Below, piece by piece: positions 8,392 to 17,678 of a stretch of DNA of 64,000 bases. Position 1 is the first letter of the stretch, and every line of letters starts with the position of its first letter. The position numbers and the translations under genes were made by a program. The notes under the pieces were generated by a model. It searched no databases. It saw only the letters and a program-made list of their open reading frames with translations, and was not told where the DNA came from. The stretch comes from Lachnospiraceae bacterium (GTDB taxonomy: Bacteria > Bacillota > Clostridia > Lachnospirales > Lachnospiraceae): contig JAFTXG010000021.1 in assembly GCA_017461725.1 (NCBI GenBank), positions 1-64,000 on the forward strand, given 5' to 3'.

Positions 8392-10359
8392 TTATTCCGC
8401 CTTTCTTCCGAGGAGCATACCGCTGCGGGCAGCCACCCGGACTGTATTATCTGAACCTGTGACAGGTTTACAGCAATCGGTCACGTCTGCATCTGCCAGA
8501 ATCTCCCAGGTTCCCTCGGGAAGATTGACCATAGCTTCCTTGTCAGACGCATTGTAAATCACAAACAGTTTTTCTGTCTCGGCACCGGGGTTTTCCACCT
8601 GGAAGGAAACCTGCTTTTCTCCCAGCACCTTCTTATCGGTAATATGCCGATACGCGTCGGCAGACTTGTCTGTAAGTCCGGTCATCCGCTTTCTGAGACT
8701 GATCAGACCGCGGTAGTAATCTACCAGCTCTGCATACTCCTCTGCGCGTTTCCAGTCAAGCATATTAATCTCGGGATCGGAGCGGTAGCTGTTCTCATCG
8801 CCCAGCTTGGTACGTCCAAACTCCTCACCTGCCTGCATAAACAGATGTCCCTGGCAGGTGAAATAGATGAATGCACCCAGCTTATTGGCCGCCAGCACAT
8901 CCTCATATTTCTTTGTGTAATCGGCAGCTCCGGCATTTCCGTTCAGTGCCTTCGGGCCGTGCATGGACAGCACAAATTTATCCCAGAGGGTAAAGTTATC
9001 ATGAGCGGAAATATAGTTGATGATCTGACCGCAGCATTTGGGCCCAAATCCATCATATCCCTCTCTCCATCCGGTGGTAGCACGAAGCACCTTTTCCTCC
9101 AGGCCGGACGCCCCGTTGACAAAACCGGGCTCCTCCTCGTAGAACACATGTCCCTTGATCACATCGCGGGTGTCATCGCTGAACAGCGCCACACCCTCAT
9201 CCAAGAGATGAACATTGCTCTTCAGCGCAGCATGAGTCCCCTCCTCCATGGGAGATTCGGTCGCTCTCCAGGGCTCACCATACAGAAGGATCTCACCCTC
9301 TCCGAACTCAGCGTCCAGCTCGCGGCGGATACGGTTCATCAATTCTACGGTCAAAAGCCCCATCAAATCGAAGCGGAAACCGTCGATATGATACTCTTTG
9401 GCCCAGTACATGACCGAATCGGCAATATAATTATCCACCATGGCGCGACCTGCAGCCACATCATTTCCACAGGCTGAACCATCAGAAAGCTTTCCGTTGG
9501 CCCAGCGACGATAATAATATCCGGGAACGGTACGGTTCAGACAGGAGTCTTCCTCATAGGTATGATTATACACCACATCCATGACCACGCGCAACCCATT
9601 TGCGTGAAGTGCCTGTATCATTTCCTTACACTCGCGGATACGGACAAGACCATTGTCCACATCAGTGGCGTAGGTTCCCTCCGGCACGTTATAGTTTACC
9701 GGATCATACCCCCAGTTAAACTGGTTATTATCTCCTGCCTCATCAGTAAATCCATAATCATAAAACGGCAACAGATGTACATGGGTAACCCCCAGCTTCT
9801 TTAAGTACTCCATACCGGTAGGGTTTTCTCCGGTCTTTCCGGGAACTGTGAATGCCTTATACTTTCCGCGATACTCCTCAGGGATACCACACTCGGGATC
9901 ATGGGAAAAATCCTTGATGTGGAGCTCATAGATAATGTTCTCCGCAGGCTTTTCCGGTGCCTTATCCTGATCAAATCCTTCCGGATCGGTCAGACTCAGG
10001 TCGACCACCATACTTCTCTCACCGTTGCAGCCACAACCAACTGCATAGGGATCAGCAGTGCGCAGAGACTTCCCATCGTTCATAATAAAATAATCATAGT
10101 ACAGGCCATGAAGATTTTCCGCAAATTCCAGCTGCCATACGCCCTTCTCTCCGGGGCGAAGCTGCTCTCTGCGGTAAGCTTCGGACTTTCCGTCGCGGTA
10201 AAGGTAAAGCTCTACCTGCTCGGCGGTGGGGCTCCATACCTTAAAGACCGTGTGACCGTTTTTGCAAACTGCACCGAGATCTTTCCCATCATAGCAATAC
10301 TTTTCGTCAAATGCTTTTGTGTAAGTAAAACTTCTGCTTCCTCTCACTGTGCTTTCCAT
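8392..10359 (-). CDS. pulA: Type I pullulanase
   Basis: A 655-residue GH13 enzyme without signal peptide, so intracellular. Residues about 25-115 form a CBM48-like N-terminal domain (TVFKVWSPTAEQVELYLY). The catalytic barrel has NWGYDPVNYNVPEGTY, the type I pullulanase signature, then VVMDVVYNHTY, GFRFDLMGLL with the nucleophile Asp, LLYGEPW with the acid Glu, and YISAHDNFTLWDK. It cleaves alpha-1,6 links in pullulan, limit dextrins and glycogen branches. It is the first gene of a run with malQ, the GDE gene and the HAD gene. The ribosome binding site is weak and close (AAGACAGG right before ATG). It is separated from malG by a terminator, so it likely has its own promoter. Confidence 0.94.
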   Translation of the reverse strand: MESTVRGSRSFTYTKAFDEKYCYDGKDLGAVCKNGHTVFKVWSPTAEQVELYLYRDGKSEAYRREQLRPGEKGVWQLEFAENLHGLYYDYFIMNDGKSLRTADPYAVGCGCNGERSMVVDLSLTDPEGFDQDKAPEKPAENIIYELHIKDFSHDPECGIPEEYRGKYKAFTVPGKTGENPTGMEYLKKLGVTHVHLLPFYDYGFTDEAGDNNQFNWGYDPVNYNVPEGTYATDVDNGLVRIRECKEMIQALHANGLRVVMDVVYNHTYEEDSCLNRTVPGYYYRRWANGKLSDGSACGNDVAAGRAMVDNYIADSVMYWAKEYHIDGFRFDLMGLLTVELMNRIRRELDAEFGEGEILLYGEPWRATESPMEEGTHAALKSNVHLLDEGVALFSDDTRDVIKGHVFYEEEPGFVNGASGLEEKVLRATTGWREGYDGFGPKCCGQIINYISAHDNFTLWDKFVLSMHGPKALNGNAGAADYTKKYEDVLAANKLGAFIYFTCQGHLFMQAGEEFGRTKLGDENSYRSDPEINMLDWKRAEEYAELVDYYRGLISLRKRMTGLTDKSADAYRHITDKKVLGEKQVSFQVENPGAETEKLFVIYNASDKEAMVNLPEGTWEILADADVTDCCKPVTGSDNTVRVAARSGMLLGRKAE

Positions 10360-10532
10360 CCTGTCTTATAAAATTTCTGTCAAAACACAACTATCTGTTT
10401 ATCATGCCAGACCCTGTCACTGTCGGCTGACAAAAAGACAGATCGAACCGCTGTGGATGATATGTTTTTTTGTCAATCGACCGATCTCACTCTGAGATGG
10501 CAAGGCTCTCCTCTGCCCCAACGCTCCCCAGT

Positions 10533-10565
10533 AAAAGAGACTGCCGCAAGAAACTCGCGGCAGTC
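10533..10565 (-). terminator. Terminator after the maltodextrin permease genes
   Basis: A 9-base-pair stem (10539-10547 with 10557-10565, GACTGCCGC and its complement) with a 9-base loop is followed on the minus strand by TCTCTTTTA. It lies about 70 bases after the malG-like stop. This separates the transporter transcript from the pullulanase operon. The remainder of 10360-10635 shows no gene. Confidence 0.75.
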
Positions 10566-10635
10566 CCTGCCTTTTTACTAATCCAAATAGGATATTATGC
10601 TCTTTATAGATATCATTCCGAAACCATTTGGGCAC

Positions 10636-11490
10636 TCAACCCTTAACCGCACCGGAAACACCCTCAACATAGTACTTCTGCGTACACAGGAAGAGAATGG
10701 AAATCGGGATAGAGATCAGTACACAACCAGCGAAGAACTGGGTGTAGTAGAACTCGATATACTCCTTCTCAAGCATGGACCACAGACCGATGGCGATGGT
10801 GTAATACTTTGTATCGTTACCCATGATGATCTTAGCGAAGATGTAGTCAACCCAGGGTCCCATGAAGGAAGTCAACAGAGTGTAGGTGATGATCGGCTTG
10901 GACAGCGGGAGGATAATGTGAATCATGGTATCCCACTTGGTCGCACCGTCAATGTAAGCAGCCTCGTCAATGGACTTCGGAATGGTATCAAAGAAACCTT
11001 TCGCGATATAGAAGCCCATGCCGGCACCGCCCGAATATACCAGGACAAGCGCTACCTGCTTCAGCACACCGCTCTCCAGGAATCCAAGTCCCTTCAAAAT
11101 GTAGTACACTGCGATCATGGACATGAATCCGGGGAACATACCCAGGATCATGGTGATGTTCATGAAAGGCTTACGCATCTTGAAGCGCAGACGGCTCATA
11201 CAGTAAGCTACGCATACTACGAAGAATGCGGACAGAATGGTGCTGACAATCGCAATGATCAACGTGTTCATGAACCAGCGAGGGAAATCGATCATACTGG
11301 AGGTCTCGGTGAACAGCTTGATATAGTTGTCAAGGGTCCACTCCTTGGGGAGAATGTAGGTCTTATAGGAACCGGACTCTCCGCGGAAGGAGGTGATGAT
11401 AATGTAGATGATGGGCAGGATCCAAACAATACTCAGAACGCCCAACATAATATGAACAAATGCGTCGGTTATTCTCTGTTTTGCTTTCAT
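10636..11490 (-). CDS. Maltodextrin ABC transporter permease, MalG-like
   Basis: A 284-residue inner-membrane protein with six predicted helices and the EAA loop EAAYIDGATKWDTMIHIILPLSKP that docks the ATPase. The C-terminus ends in YYVEGVSGAVKG, the typical end of MalG-type sugar permeases. It pairs with the MalF-like protein encoded immediately upstream: the ATG shares one base with the malF stop codon (TAATG). No ATPase gene is present in the cluster, which is normal for Firmicutes where a shared MsmX/MsmK ATPase serves several transporters. Maltodextrin as substrate is inferred from the neighbouring alpha-glucan enzymes. Confidence 0.92.
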   Translation of the reverse strand: MKAKQRITDAFVHIMLGVLSIVWILPIIYIIITSFRGESGSYKTYILPKEWTLDNYIKLFTETSSMIDFPRWFMNTLIIAIVSTILSAFFVVCVAYCMSRLRFKMRKPFMNITMILGMFPGFMSMIAVYYILKGLGFLESGVLKQVALVLVYSGGAGMGFYIAKGFFDTIPKSIDEAAYIDGATKWDTMIHIILPLSKPIITYTLLTSFMGPWVDYIFAKIIMGNDTKYYTIAIGLWSMLEKEYIEFYYTQFFAGCVLISIPISILFLCTQKYYVEGVSGAVKG

Positions 11491-12890
11491 TATTGGAACG
11501 CCCCCTCATCTTTATAAGAACCTGTACGGTGGTAGGTGATCAACGATACAGTTGCAAGGATCACGAAGGTCATAATACCGATAACTGCACCCATGTTGTA
11601 GTCCTTGTTGGTGATGGTCAGGTTGTACAACCAGGTAACCAGCAAGTCGGTCTTACCAGCAAAGTGATAATCCAGAGTAGCAGGACCACCGCCGGACAGC
11701 AGGTAAATAACGTTGAAGTTATTGATGTTTCCGGTGAAGCTGGTGATCAGCGTAGGTGTCATGACAAAGATCATGTAAGGAAGAGTGATCTTCCAGAAAA
11801 TCTTGGGTGCGGTAGCACCGTCGATTCTTGCTGCCTCGTAGAGCTCACCGGGGATATTCTGCAGAATACCGGTGGTGGACAGCATAGTGTAAGGAATACC
11901 GATCCAGATGTTGATCAGGATGATGGTAATACGAGCAGTGTTTGTATCCAGGAAGAAAGGAATCGCCTTATCGATCAATCCCCACTCGAGGAGCAGAACG
12001 TTAACCGGACCGCTGACATTGAAGATGGTCTTCATGGACAGCAGGGAAACGAACTGAGGAACTGCGATGGAGAGTACAAACATGAATCTCCAGAAACCTT
12101 TAGCCTTGGTTCCCTTGCGGTTGATCACGATCGCAAGCATCATACCGAGAACGAAGTTACTTACGGTAGCGCAAACTGCCCAGATCAGCGTCCAGCCGAG
12201 TACAGGCCAGAAGGTCTGGGACAATCTTCCACCGGTTGCAAACAGGTTGACAAAGTTCTCGAAGCCAACCCAGTCAAACAGATTTCCCGGGGGCTGATGT
12301 GTGCTGTCGTAGCTGGTGAACGCGATCAGAATCATGTAAACCAGAGGAACGACGGTAAATACCAAAGCGCCGATTACAGGGAATGCAAGAAGCAAAGAGT
12401 GAAGATTCTCCTCTTTCAGAGAACGAAGATCGTCCTTAAAAGAAGGAATATGAAGCTTTGCCATCACACGCATCTGTGTACAGAAAGCACTCTTCATGGA
12501 CATATAAGCGACGCCAATGATTGCCAAGGTCAAAAAGATGGTGATAACACCATAAAGCAGACAAAGCATGGAGTTATCTCCGAGTACATACTCGTAGATG
12601 CCCTTCGCATCGTTCCACACCTCTTCCTGCTGCTTGGTACCCAGCGTGATAAAGTCTCCGATGGACTTGATACCAAAGGTAACCATGTAGTAAATATACG
12701 CTACTTCCATAGCCAGGAAAATCAAACCTCTGATGATCTGCTTATGCAGCAGATTTCCCAGGCCAAAAATCAATAAAGACAGCTTTGTGGTCACATTGCT
12801 GTACTTCCACACCAGACGCGCCGGTGTATCGCTGGGCTGCTTATAGGTCACAGCTCGCTTGTCAATCTTCTTTTTCTTAAAGATTCCCAT
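11490..12890 (-). CDS. Maltodextrin ABC transporter permease, MalF-like
   Basis: A 466-residue membrane protein. The N-terminal 190 residues hold extra helices beyond the core (FLAMEVAYIYYMV, then a second pair), a feature of MalF. The core has the EAA loop with EAARIDGATAPKIFWKITLP and a typical C-terminal set of helices. A lysine-rich start (FKKKKIDKR) should stay in the cytoplasm. The ATG follows GGAGGG by 11 bases. It lies between the binding protein gene and malG, separated from the former by a stem-loop. With MalG it forms the channel; the ATPase must come from elsewhere in the genome. Confidence 0.91.
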   Translation of the reverse strand: MGIFKKKKIDKRAVTYKQPSDTPARLVWKYSNVTTKLSLLIFGLGNLLHKQIIRGLIFLAMEVAYIYYMVTFGIKSIGDFITLGTKQQEEVWNDAKGIYEYVLGDNSMLCLLYGVITIFLTLAIIGVAYMSMKSAFCTQMRVMAKLHIPSFKDDLRSLKEENLHSLLLAFPVIGALVFTVVPLVYMILIAFTSYDSTHQPPGNLFDWVGFENFVNLFATGGRLSQTFWPVLGWTLIWAVCATVSNFVLGMMLAIVINRKGTKAKGFWRFMFVLSIAVPQFVSLLSMKTIFNVSGPVNVLLLEWGLIDKAIPFFLDTNTARITIILINIWIGIPYTMLSTTGILQNIPGELYEAARIDGATAPKIFWKITLPYMIFVMTPTLITSFTGNINNFNVIYLLSGGGPATLDYHFAGKTDLLVTWLYNLTITNKDYNMGAVIGIMTFVILATVSLITYHRTGSYKDEGAFQ

Positions 12891-12930
12891 GATTAAGACG
12901 CCCTCCGTTTCCTTTCATTTTATATGTAAT

Positions 12931-12962
12931 GCAGCAGGGATGTGGTTCCACTCCCCTGCTGC
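12931..12962 (-). promoter_or_regulatory. Intergenic stem-loop between malE-like and malF-like genes
   Basis: A 9-bp GC-rich stem (GCAGCAGGG at 12931-12939 with CCCTGCTGC at 12954-12962) sits in the 123-base gap after the binding-protein gene. No strong T-run follows on the minus strand. Such hairpins commonly protect the 3' end of the binding-protein message and cause partial termination, giving more binding protein than permease. That role is inferred from position. Confidence 0.6.
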
Positions 12963-13013
12963 AATCACATTCATAAACTTTATATCGATTTATGGATATT
13001 CAGTTCAGAAGAA

Positions 13014-14309
13014 TTACTTCGCTGCTGCTGCCAGAGCGTCATAGAATGCGTTCAACTTAGCCTGTGCGTTATCCTTGGTCAGGTCGCCGCTGTTGATCTC
13101 AGTGGTAATAGCACCTGCGGGTGACCAGAAGTTGTTAGCAAACAGGGTTGCGGAAGGCTGCGCAACAGATGCGTTGTTAGCCTCGTTCATGGTTACAACT
13201 GCGATGGGGTCAGCTGCGATATCAGCATTGCTTGCTGCGTTCATGTTAGTAGGGATCTGGCTGGACTTCTGGTAACGAAGGATCTGGTTCTCCTCATTTC
13301 CAAGGAATGCTGCGAAAGCAACTGCTGCCTGCAGATTCTTGGAGTGAGCGTTAGCACCGATCAGCTTGGAGCCGTAGAAGCCCTTCAGCTGAATATCCTG
13401 TCCATCCAGAGTGTAGGTAGGGATCTGCGCACGACCAAGGTCATCACCCAGAGCGTCAACGTACTTCTGATCGTTCCAAGCGCCGTCGAACCAAGCACCG
13501 ATCAGATGCTCCTTAGCCTTCTCCTCAACAACGATCTCGGACTCGAAAGCAACCTTAGGGTTGTTGATCAGGTCGATCAGGTAGTTGGTAACCTTAAGAC
13601 CGGTCTCATTGTTCCAGTCGGTAGGGTTGGAAGGATCGCTGCCCTCAGCGCCATAAACAGTAAGGCCTGCACCGTAGTAGAAGGAAGCACTCTTCCAGCC
13701 GCCTGCTGCGTCAAAGTGGAAGTTGAATGCGCCTTCGCCGAGATCCTTAGCCAGCATAGTGTCCAGGTTCTTGATCTCCTCCTCGGTGTAGAGGGTCTTG
13801 TCATAGTACATGAAGAAAGTATTGTGAGTGAAAGGAATGCCGTATACAGCCTCGCCAACCTTAGCGGTAGCAACTACGGAAGGAGCGATAGTAGACTCAA
13901 CCATAGTCAGAGCGTCGCCGCCCAGACGAGCCAGTGCGCCAGCCTCTACCAGTGCTGCGGTCTGGTCGGAAGAGAAGAAGAATACGTCAGCTGCAGCTGC
14001 AACGTCCTTCAGGACCTCAGTCTTAGCGTTATCCTCGCCAACGGGGGTGGTTACCCACTCAATCTCCCACTCGGGATGAAGAGCTGCGAAAGCTGCCTGC
14101 TGCTCAGCCATGATACCGGTATCGATCTGGTTCTGAGGGCACCATACAGTCAGAGTCATCTTGGTAGCCTCTGCAGGAGCGTCAGTCTCGTTCTTTGCAG
14201 GTGCATCGGTCTGTGCAGGAGCCTTGGTCTCATCAACTTCGGAACCGCAGCCTGCCAGCAGTCCCATGCACATGATGACTGCAAGTAAAGTAGCTAAAAG
14301 TTTTTTCAT
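13014..14309 (-). CDS. Maltodextrin-binding lipoprotein, MalE-like
   Basis: A 431-residue extracellular solute-binding protein (family 1). The N-terminal signal LLATLLAVIMCMGLLAGCGS contains the lipobox LAGC, so Cys21 is lipidated and anchors the protein outside the membrane. A short Thr/Glu/Ala-rich linker follows. The mature part shows maltose-binding-protein-like stretches (AVYGIPFTHNTFFMYYDKTLY, split here by length, and GAWFDGAW). It delivers maltodextrins to the MalF/MalG-like permease encoded downstream. Codon use is highly biased and uniform, as expected of a very highly expressed gene. A good promoter lies upstream. Confidence 0.92.
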   Translation of the reverse strand: MKKLLATLLAVIMCMGLLAGCGSEVDETKAPAQTDAPAKNETDAPAEATKMTLTVWCPQNQIDTGIMAEQQAAFAALHPEWEIEWVTTPVGEDNAKTEVLKDVAAAADVFFFSSDQTAALVEAGALARLGGDALTMVESTIAPSVVATAKVGEAVYGIPFTHNTFFMYYDKTLYTEEEIKNLDTMLAKDLGEGAFNFHFDAAGGWKSASFYYGAGLTVYGAEGSDPSNPTDWNNETGLKVTNYLIDLINNPKVAFESEIVVEEKAKEHLIGAWFDGAWNDQKYVDALGDDLGRAQIPTYTLDGQDIQLKGFYGSKLIGANAHSKNLQAAVAFAAFLGNEENQILRYQKSSQIPTNMNAASNADIAADPIAVVTMNEANNASVAQPSATLFANNFWSPAGAITTEINSGDLTKDNAQAKLNAFYDALAAAAK

Positions 14310-14344
14310 CTTGAAAAACCTCCCTAATTATTTTTTTGGCAAAA

Positions 14345-14369
14345 AAGTTTCGCCAAGTTTTGTCAAACT
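14345..14369. promoter_or_regulatory. Candidate LacI operator at the malE-like start region
   Basis: Just downstream of the malE -10 box are AAGTTTCG (14346-14353) and the inverted repeat AGTTT-TGTC-AAACT (14356-14369). The first matches one half of the perfect palindrome at 14480-14493. A repressor bound here would block transcription start or elongation. This is inference from repeated sequence and position. Confidence 0.45.
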
Positions 14370-14371
14370 AG

Positions 14372-14400
14372 AGATTAACACAATTCAAAAGGCAAGTCAA
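14372..14400 (-). promoter_or_regulatory. Promoter of the malE-malF-malG operon
   Basis: On the minus strand, -35 TTGACT (14400-14395) and -10 TAATCT (14377-14372) are 17 bases apart, pointing at the binding-protein gene 60 bases on. The spacing is ideal and the -35 matches five of six consensus bases. Confidence 0.75.
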
Positions 14401-14479
14401 GTATGGTTTTTTGTTGATTTTCCCTCCTTTTCCTCCTTATTTGTGCACTTTAATCCCGTATACGAATTTTTTTGCCCAA

Positions 14480-14493
14480 AAGTTTCGAAACTT
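14480..14493. promoter_or_regulatory. Perfect palindrome AAGTTTCGAAACTT, likely LacI operator
   Basis: A 14-base perfect palindrome with central CG, the symmetry expected of LacI/GalR-family operators, in the AT-rich gap between the divergent lacI and malE-like genes. A partial copy overlaps the malE promoter start region. Binding by the adjacent LacI protein is inferred. The rest of this 375-base gap is T-rich and non-coding. Confidence 0.6.
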
Positions 14494-14594
14494 ATTTTCT
14501 GTTATTTTCGTCCATTTTTTATTTTTCTTCTTGAAATTTATTACTTTTTTTATTTTTTGTTTATATTTTCACTTTACAAAGTTTAGTATATCGC

Positions 14595-14623
14595 TTGCAA
14601 ATCATCGCCTTTCCTGTTATAAT
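14595..14623 (+). promoter_or_regulatory. Promoter of the lacI-type regulator
   Basis: TTGCAA (14595-14600) and TATAAT (14618-14623) are separated by 17 bases and lie about 60 bases before the regulator ATG on the plus strand. The -10 is a perfect consensus. Confidence 0.75.
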
Positions 14624-14685
14624 TTTCAAAAATCACGCTGATTATTCCTGTCAGTTTTCACAAATTTTAAGGGAGACTTATCCAA

Positions 14686-15798
14686 ATGGCTACCATTAAT
14701 GATATCGCAGAAAAACTGGGAATTTCCAAAAGTACTGTATCCAAAGGCCTGAACAATGCCACCGATATCAGCGCAGAAATGCGCAGAAAAATCCTTGAGA
14801 CAGCCGTGGAACTGGGTTACTCCAATAAACGGCTTCAAAAAAAAGAAAAAAAGCTCTGTATTCTGATTGAAAACATGGATTATGCCACTCCAAATCAGTT
14901 CGGATATGAACTGATTCTCGGATTTAAGCAAATGGCGGAACCGGAAGGCTGGATTGTAGACGTGGTTCCGATGACGATGGAGTTTCAGCGGATGAATCCC
15001 TACGGTGTCTTTATGATGCAGCGGGGCTATCAGGCTTCCTTTGTGTTGGGTTTTTCCCTTCTGGATCCCTGGATGCAGGAGTTTCGAACCACAAAATTTG
15101 CCACCGTTCTGTACGATAATTATGTGAAGGAGAACCCTCACATTGCATCAGTTGGATGCGACAGCCAGGAGGGCTTTGATCTGGCGGTGAAGCATCTGAT
15201 GAAGCTGGGACATACTAAAATCGGACTGATTTCCGGTCCTCTGGACTCCTATATCCTGAAAGCGCGCTATCACGCTTATATCAACGCTATGAGCAAATAC
15301 GGTCTGGAAGTCAACGAGGACTACATCGGTCTGGGATACTATGTTTCCGAATCCACCCGAACCTACATCCCCAAGCTTTTAGAAAAGGGGGTCACCGCGA
15401 TCCTCTTCTCCCACGATGTCCGCGCCATCTCTGCACTGGCCGAATGTTTTGACCGCGATTTACGCATTCCCGACGATCTGAGTGTCATCGGTTTTGATGA
15501 CCTCCCCATGACCGCATACACCGATCCGCCTCTGACCACGATCCGCCAGGACCGTATTTCTCTGGGCAAATGCGGGTACTATGCTCTGACCTGCCTGTTA
15601 AATAACGTCCCCATCGGTTCTATTTTGCTGCGTGCACCACTGATCGTCCGAGGCAGTACCGGCCCCGCCCCCATTGAGTGCACCGATCGGAATTTCATAA
15701 ATAAGGCTGACACTCCGGGTGCCAGTTCCCTTTCCGGGGAATCAGTTTCCTCTATCTCTTCAGGGAAATTTTCCGGCAAGCACAGCCATTCCAGGTAA
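14686..15798 (+). CDS. LacI-family transcriptional regulator of maltodextrin genes
   Basis: A 370-residue protein that starts with a LacI HTH (ATINDIAEKLGISKSTVSKG), followed by a periplasmic-binding-protein-like sensor domain with ISGPLDSYI and SVIGFDDLPMTAYTDPPLTT. Homologs usually end close to the motif RGSTGPAP, here near residue 329; about 41 more residues follow, rich in Ser, Gly and Lys. It is transcribed away from the malE operon and most likely represses it until maltodextrin binds. The start ATG follows AGGGAG. The stop is only 2 bases from the convergent helicase stop, so the tail occupies the space where a terminator would be expected. Confidence 0.9.
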   Translation: MATINDIAEKLGISKSTVSKGLNNATDISAEMRRKILETAVELGYSNKRLQKKEKKLCILIENMDYATPNQFGYELILGFKQMAEPEGWIVDVVPMTMEFQRMNPYGVFMMQRGYQASFVLGFSLLDPWMQEFRTTKFATVLYDNYVKENPHIASVGCDSQEGFDLAVKHLMKLGHTKIGLISGPLDSYILKARYHAYINAMSKYGLEVNEDYIGLGYYVSESTRTYIPKLLEKGVTAILFSHDVRAISALAECFDRDLRIPDDLSVIGFDDLPMTAYTDPPLTTIRQDRISLGKCGYYALTCLLNNVPIGSILLRAPLIVRGSTGPAPIECTDRNFINKADTPGASSLSGESVSSISSGKFSGKHSHSR

Positions 15799-15800
15799 TA

Positions 15801-17678
15801 CTAGCGCCGGCTGGCTTTTCCCTCTCCTGTGCCCAACAACTCGTCCACATAGCGGCTGCACTGACTCTTCTGACTGTATCGTTCCTTTACATAGAAGATG
15901 TGCAGCCGCTCTTTTGCTCTGGTCATCGCCACATAGAACAGCCTTCTCTCCTCCTCCACATCAGCCTCACCGTTTGCTCTTGAATGAGGTACAACGCCTT
16001 CGTTGACATCCGGAAGCAGAACAATAGGATATTCCAGTCCCTTGGCACTGTGCATGGTGCGAATCACAATCCGATCTTTCGCAAACTCTCCCGACTTGCT
16101 CTCCCTTGCCTTTTCTTTCAGCGTTTCCGTGTAGGCTTGAATATGCTTGAGCAATGCCGGATAAGTGCGTATCCCATCCACCGCCGACTCCAGCTCATCC
16201 AGCACACCGAATATCTCCTTCGGGTCCATACGGCGATATTTTGCGTACTCCACCACATACTCATCATAGCCCACGGCCTTCCGGATATAGCGGACCGCAC
16301 CGTAGGGCACCATCCGGCGAATCATGGCCAAGCTCTGCTCAAAAATATCCAGTCGCTCCCGCATCCACGATTTATCCCCACAGTTGTCCTTCAGGCTATC
16401 CAGATCAATAAACGGTTCATTTAATAAGGCGCGGCTCACATATCGGTTCGGTTTATTAATGATCCGAAGAATATCCCGCCTCTCCCGGCTCCCGTAGGCC
16501 ACACGCATATAGGCCAGAATATCCAAAACCGCCCAGTGTTCAAAAAGATTAGGGAGAAAACTGCCCATGGTAAAGGGCAGATTGTGCTCCATCAGCTTGC
16601 CCACCAGATTGTTCTGCCCCATATTTGTCCGAAACAGAATCGCAATATCCCCAGGCGAATACCCTTCATTTAAATACTGTTTGATTCGCTCGATCATGTG
16701 CTCATATTCTTCTTTGATCGTCAGGCAGGGCCATACCGTCACCATCCCCTCCATCTCTGAAGCCGCTGTCAACTCTTTTTTCAGGCGCACCGCGTTATGT
16801 CCGATGACTTTAGAGGATGCGGAAACGATTTTCTTCGCGGACCGATAATTGGTTGTCAGGCTGATCTCTTTTGCTTTCGGATAGTCTTTGGTAAAATTCA
16901 GCATAATCTCCGGCTTCGCACCGCGAAACCGGTAGATAGACTGATCATCATCTCCGACAATAAACAGATTATTCTGCGGTGCTGCCAGCAGTCGTATGAT
17001 CCGATATTGAATCAGATTGATATCCTGAAACTCATCGATCAATATATAGGTGAAGCGTTTCTGCCATCCGGCCAGAATATCCGGCCGCTGCTGCAAAAGC
17101 TCCAGACACATAACCATAATATCGTCAAAATCGATTTTCTGCTCTCTGATCAGCGCCTCCTGATAGGATGCATAGACAGAACGGAACACCTCCTCCGGGC
17201 AGTTTTTCGCATAATAATGAGCCAGGTCAAGCATCTCTCCCTTGACCAGGCTGATCTCCCCGATAATTCCCTGAATAAAATCACTCTCATCCTCGATATC
17301 CAGCTCCAGCTTATCCACAATCTCCCGGAGCAGTGACATCTTGTGCTCCTCGGTGATAATCACGTCACTGCCCATCCGGTAGGCACTGCGCAATATATGA
17401 AAATACACCGAATGAAACGTACCAAAAGTTACCGATGCAGATGCTCCTCCCATCAGTTCATAAAATCTGGATTTCATCTCGGCGGCAGCCGCCCGCGTAA
17501 AGGTAATGACCAGGATGTTGGCCGGATTGACATGGCACTCATTGATCAGGTGCCGGATACGATGTGTTAATACAAGTGTTTTTCCTGAACCCGGTCCCGC
17601 CAGCACTCTGGCGGGACCGGTGGTGTGATGAACCGCAGCACGCTGCGACTCATTTAAAGACAGTTTATTATTGTTCAT
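15801..17678 (-). CDS. UvrD/PcrA-type ATP-dependent DNA helicase
   Basis: A 625-residue superfamily 1A helicase with all motifs: AGPGSGKT (I), ITFTRAAAAEM (Ia), GTFHS, DEFQD (II), GDDDQSIYRFRGA (III), TNYRS (IV), RTMHSAKGLEY (V) and VAMTRAKE (VI). The family unwinds DNA 3' to 5' in repair and replication restart. It is about 100 residues shorter than PcrA and lacks its C-terminal tail, so it is a paralog rather than the essential PcrA itself. The ATG overlaps the nucleoside hydrolase stop codon (ATGA), showing translational coupling, and no strong own ribosome binding site is seen. Confidence 0.93.
   Translation of the reverse strand: MNNNKLSLNESQRAAVHHTTGPARVLAGPGSGKTLVLTHRIRHLINECHVNPANILVITFTRAAAAEMKSRFYELMGGASASVTFGTFHSVYFHILRSAYRMGSDVIITEEHKMSLLREIVDKLELDIEDESDFIQGIIGEISLVKGEMLDLAHYYAKNCPEEVFRSVYASYQEALIREQKIDFDDIMVMCLELLQQRPDILAGWQKRFTYILIDEFQDINLIQYRIIRLLAAPQNNLFIVGDDDQSIYRFRGAKPEIMLNFTKDYPKAKEISLTTNYRSAKKIVSASSKVIGHNAVRLKKELTAASEMEGMVTVWPCLTIKEEYEHMIERIKQYLNEGYSPGDIAILFRTNMGQNNLVGKLMEHNLPFTMGSFLPNLFEHWAVLDILAYMRVAYGSRERRDILRIINKPNRYVSRALLNEPFIDLDSLKDNCGDKSWMRERLDIFEQSLAMIRRMVPYGAVRYIRKAVGYDEYVVEYAKYRRMDPKEIFGVLDELESAVDGIRTYPALLKHIQAYTETLKEKARESKSGEFAKDRIVIRTMHSAKGLEYPIVLLPDVNEGVVPHSRANGEADVEEERRLFYVAMTRAKERLHIFYVKERYSQKSQCSRYVDELLGTGEGKASRR

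Noticed and set aside
11460-12776. A long open frame on the plus strand opposite the MalF-like gene (438 codons)
   Set aside because: It is the reverse strand of a clearly coding, codon-biased gene; the composition (many His, Asn, Asp, Gln) is an echo of the sense codons and it lacks a ribosome binding site.
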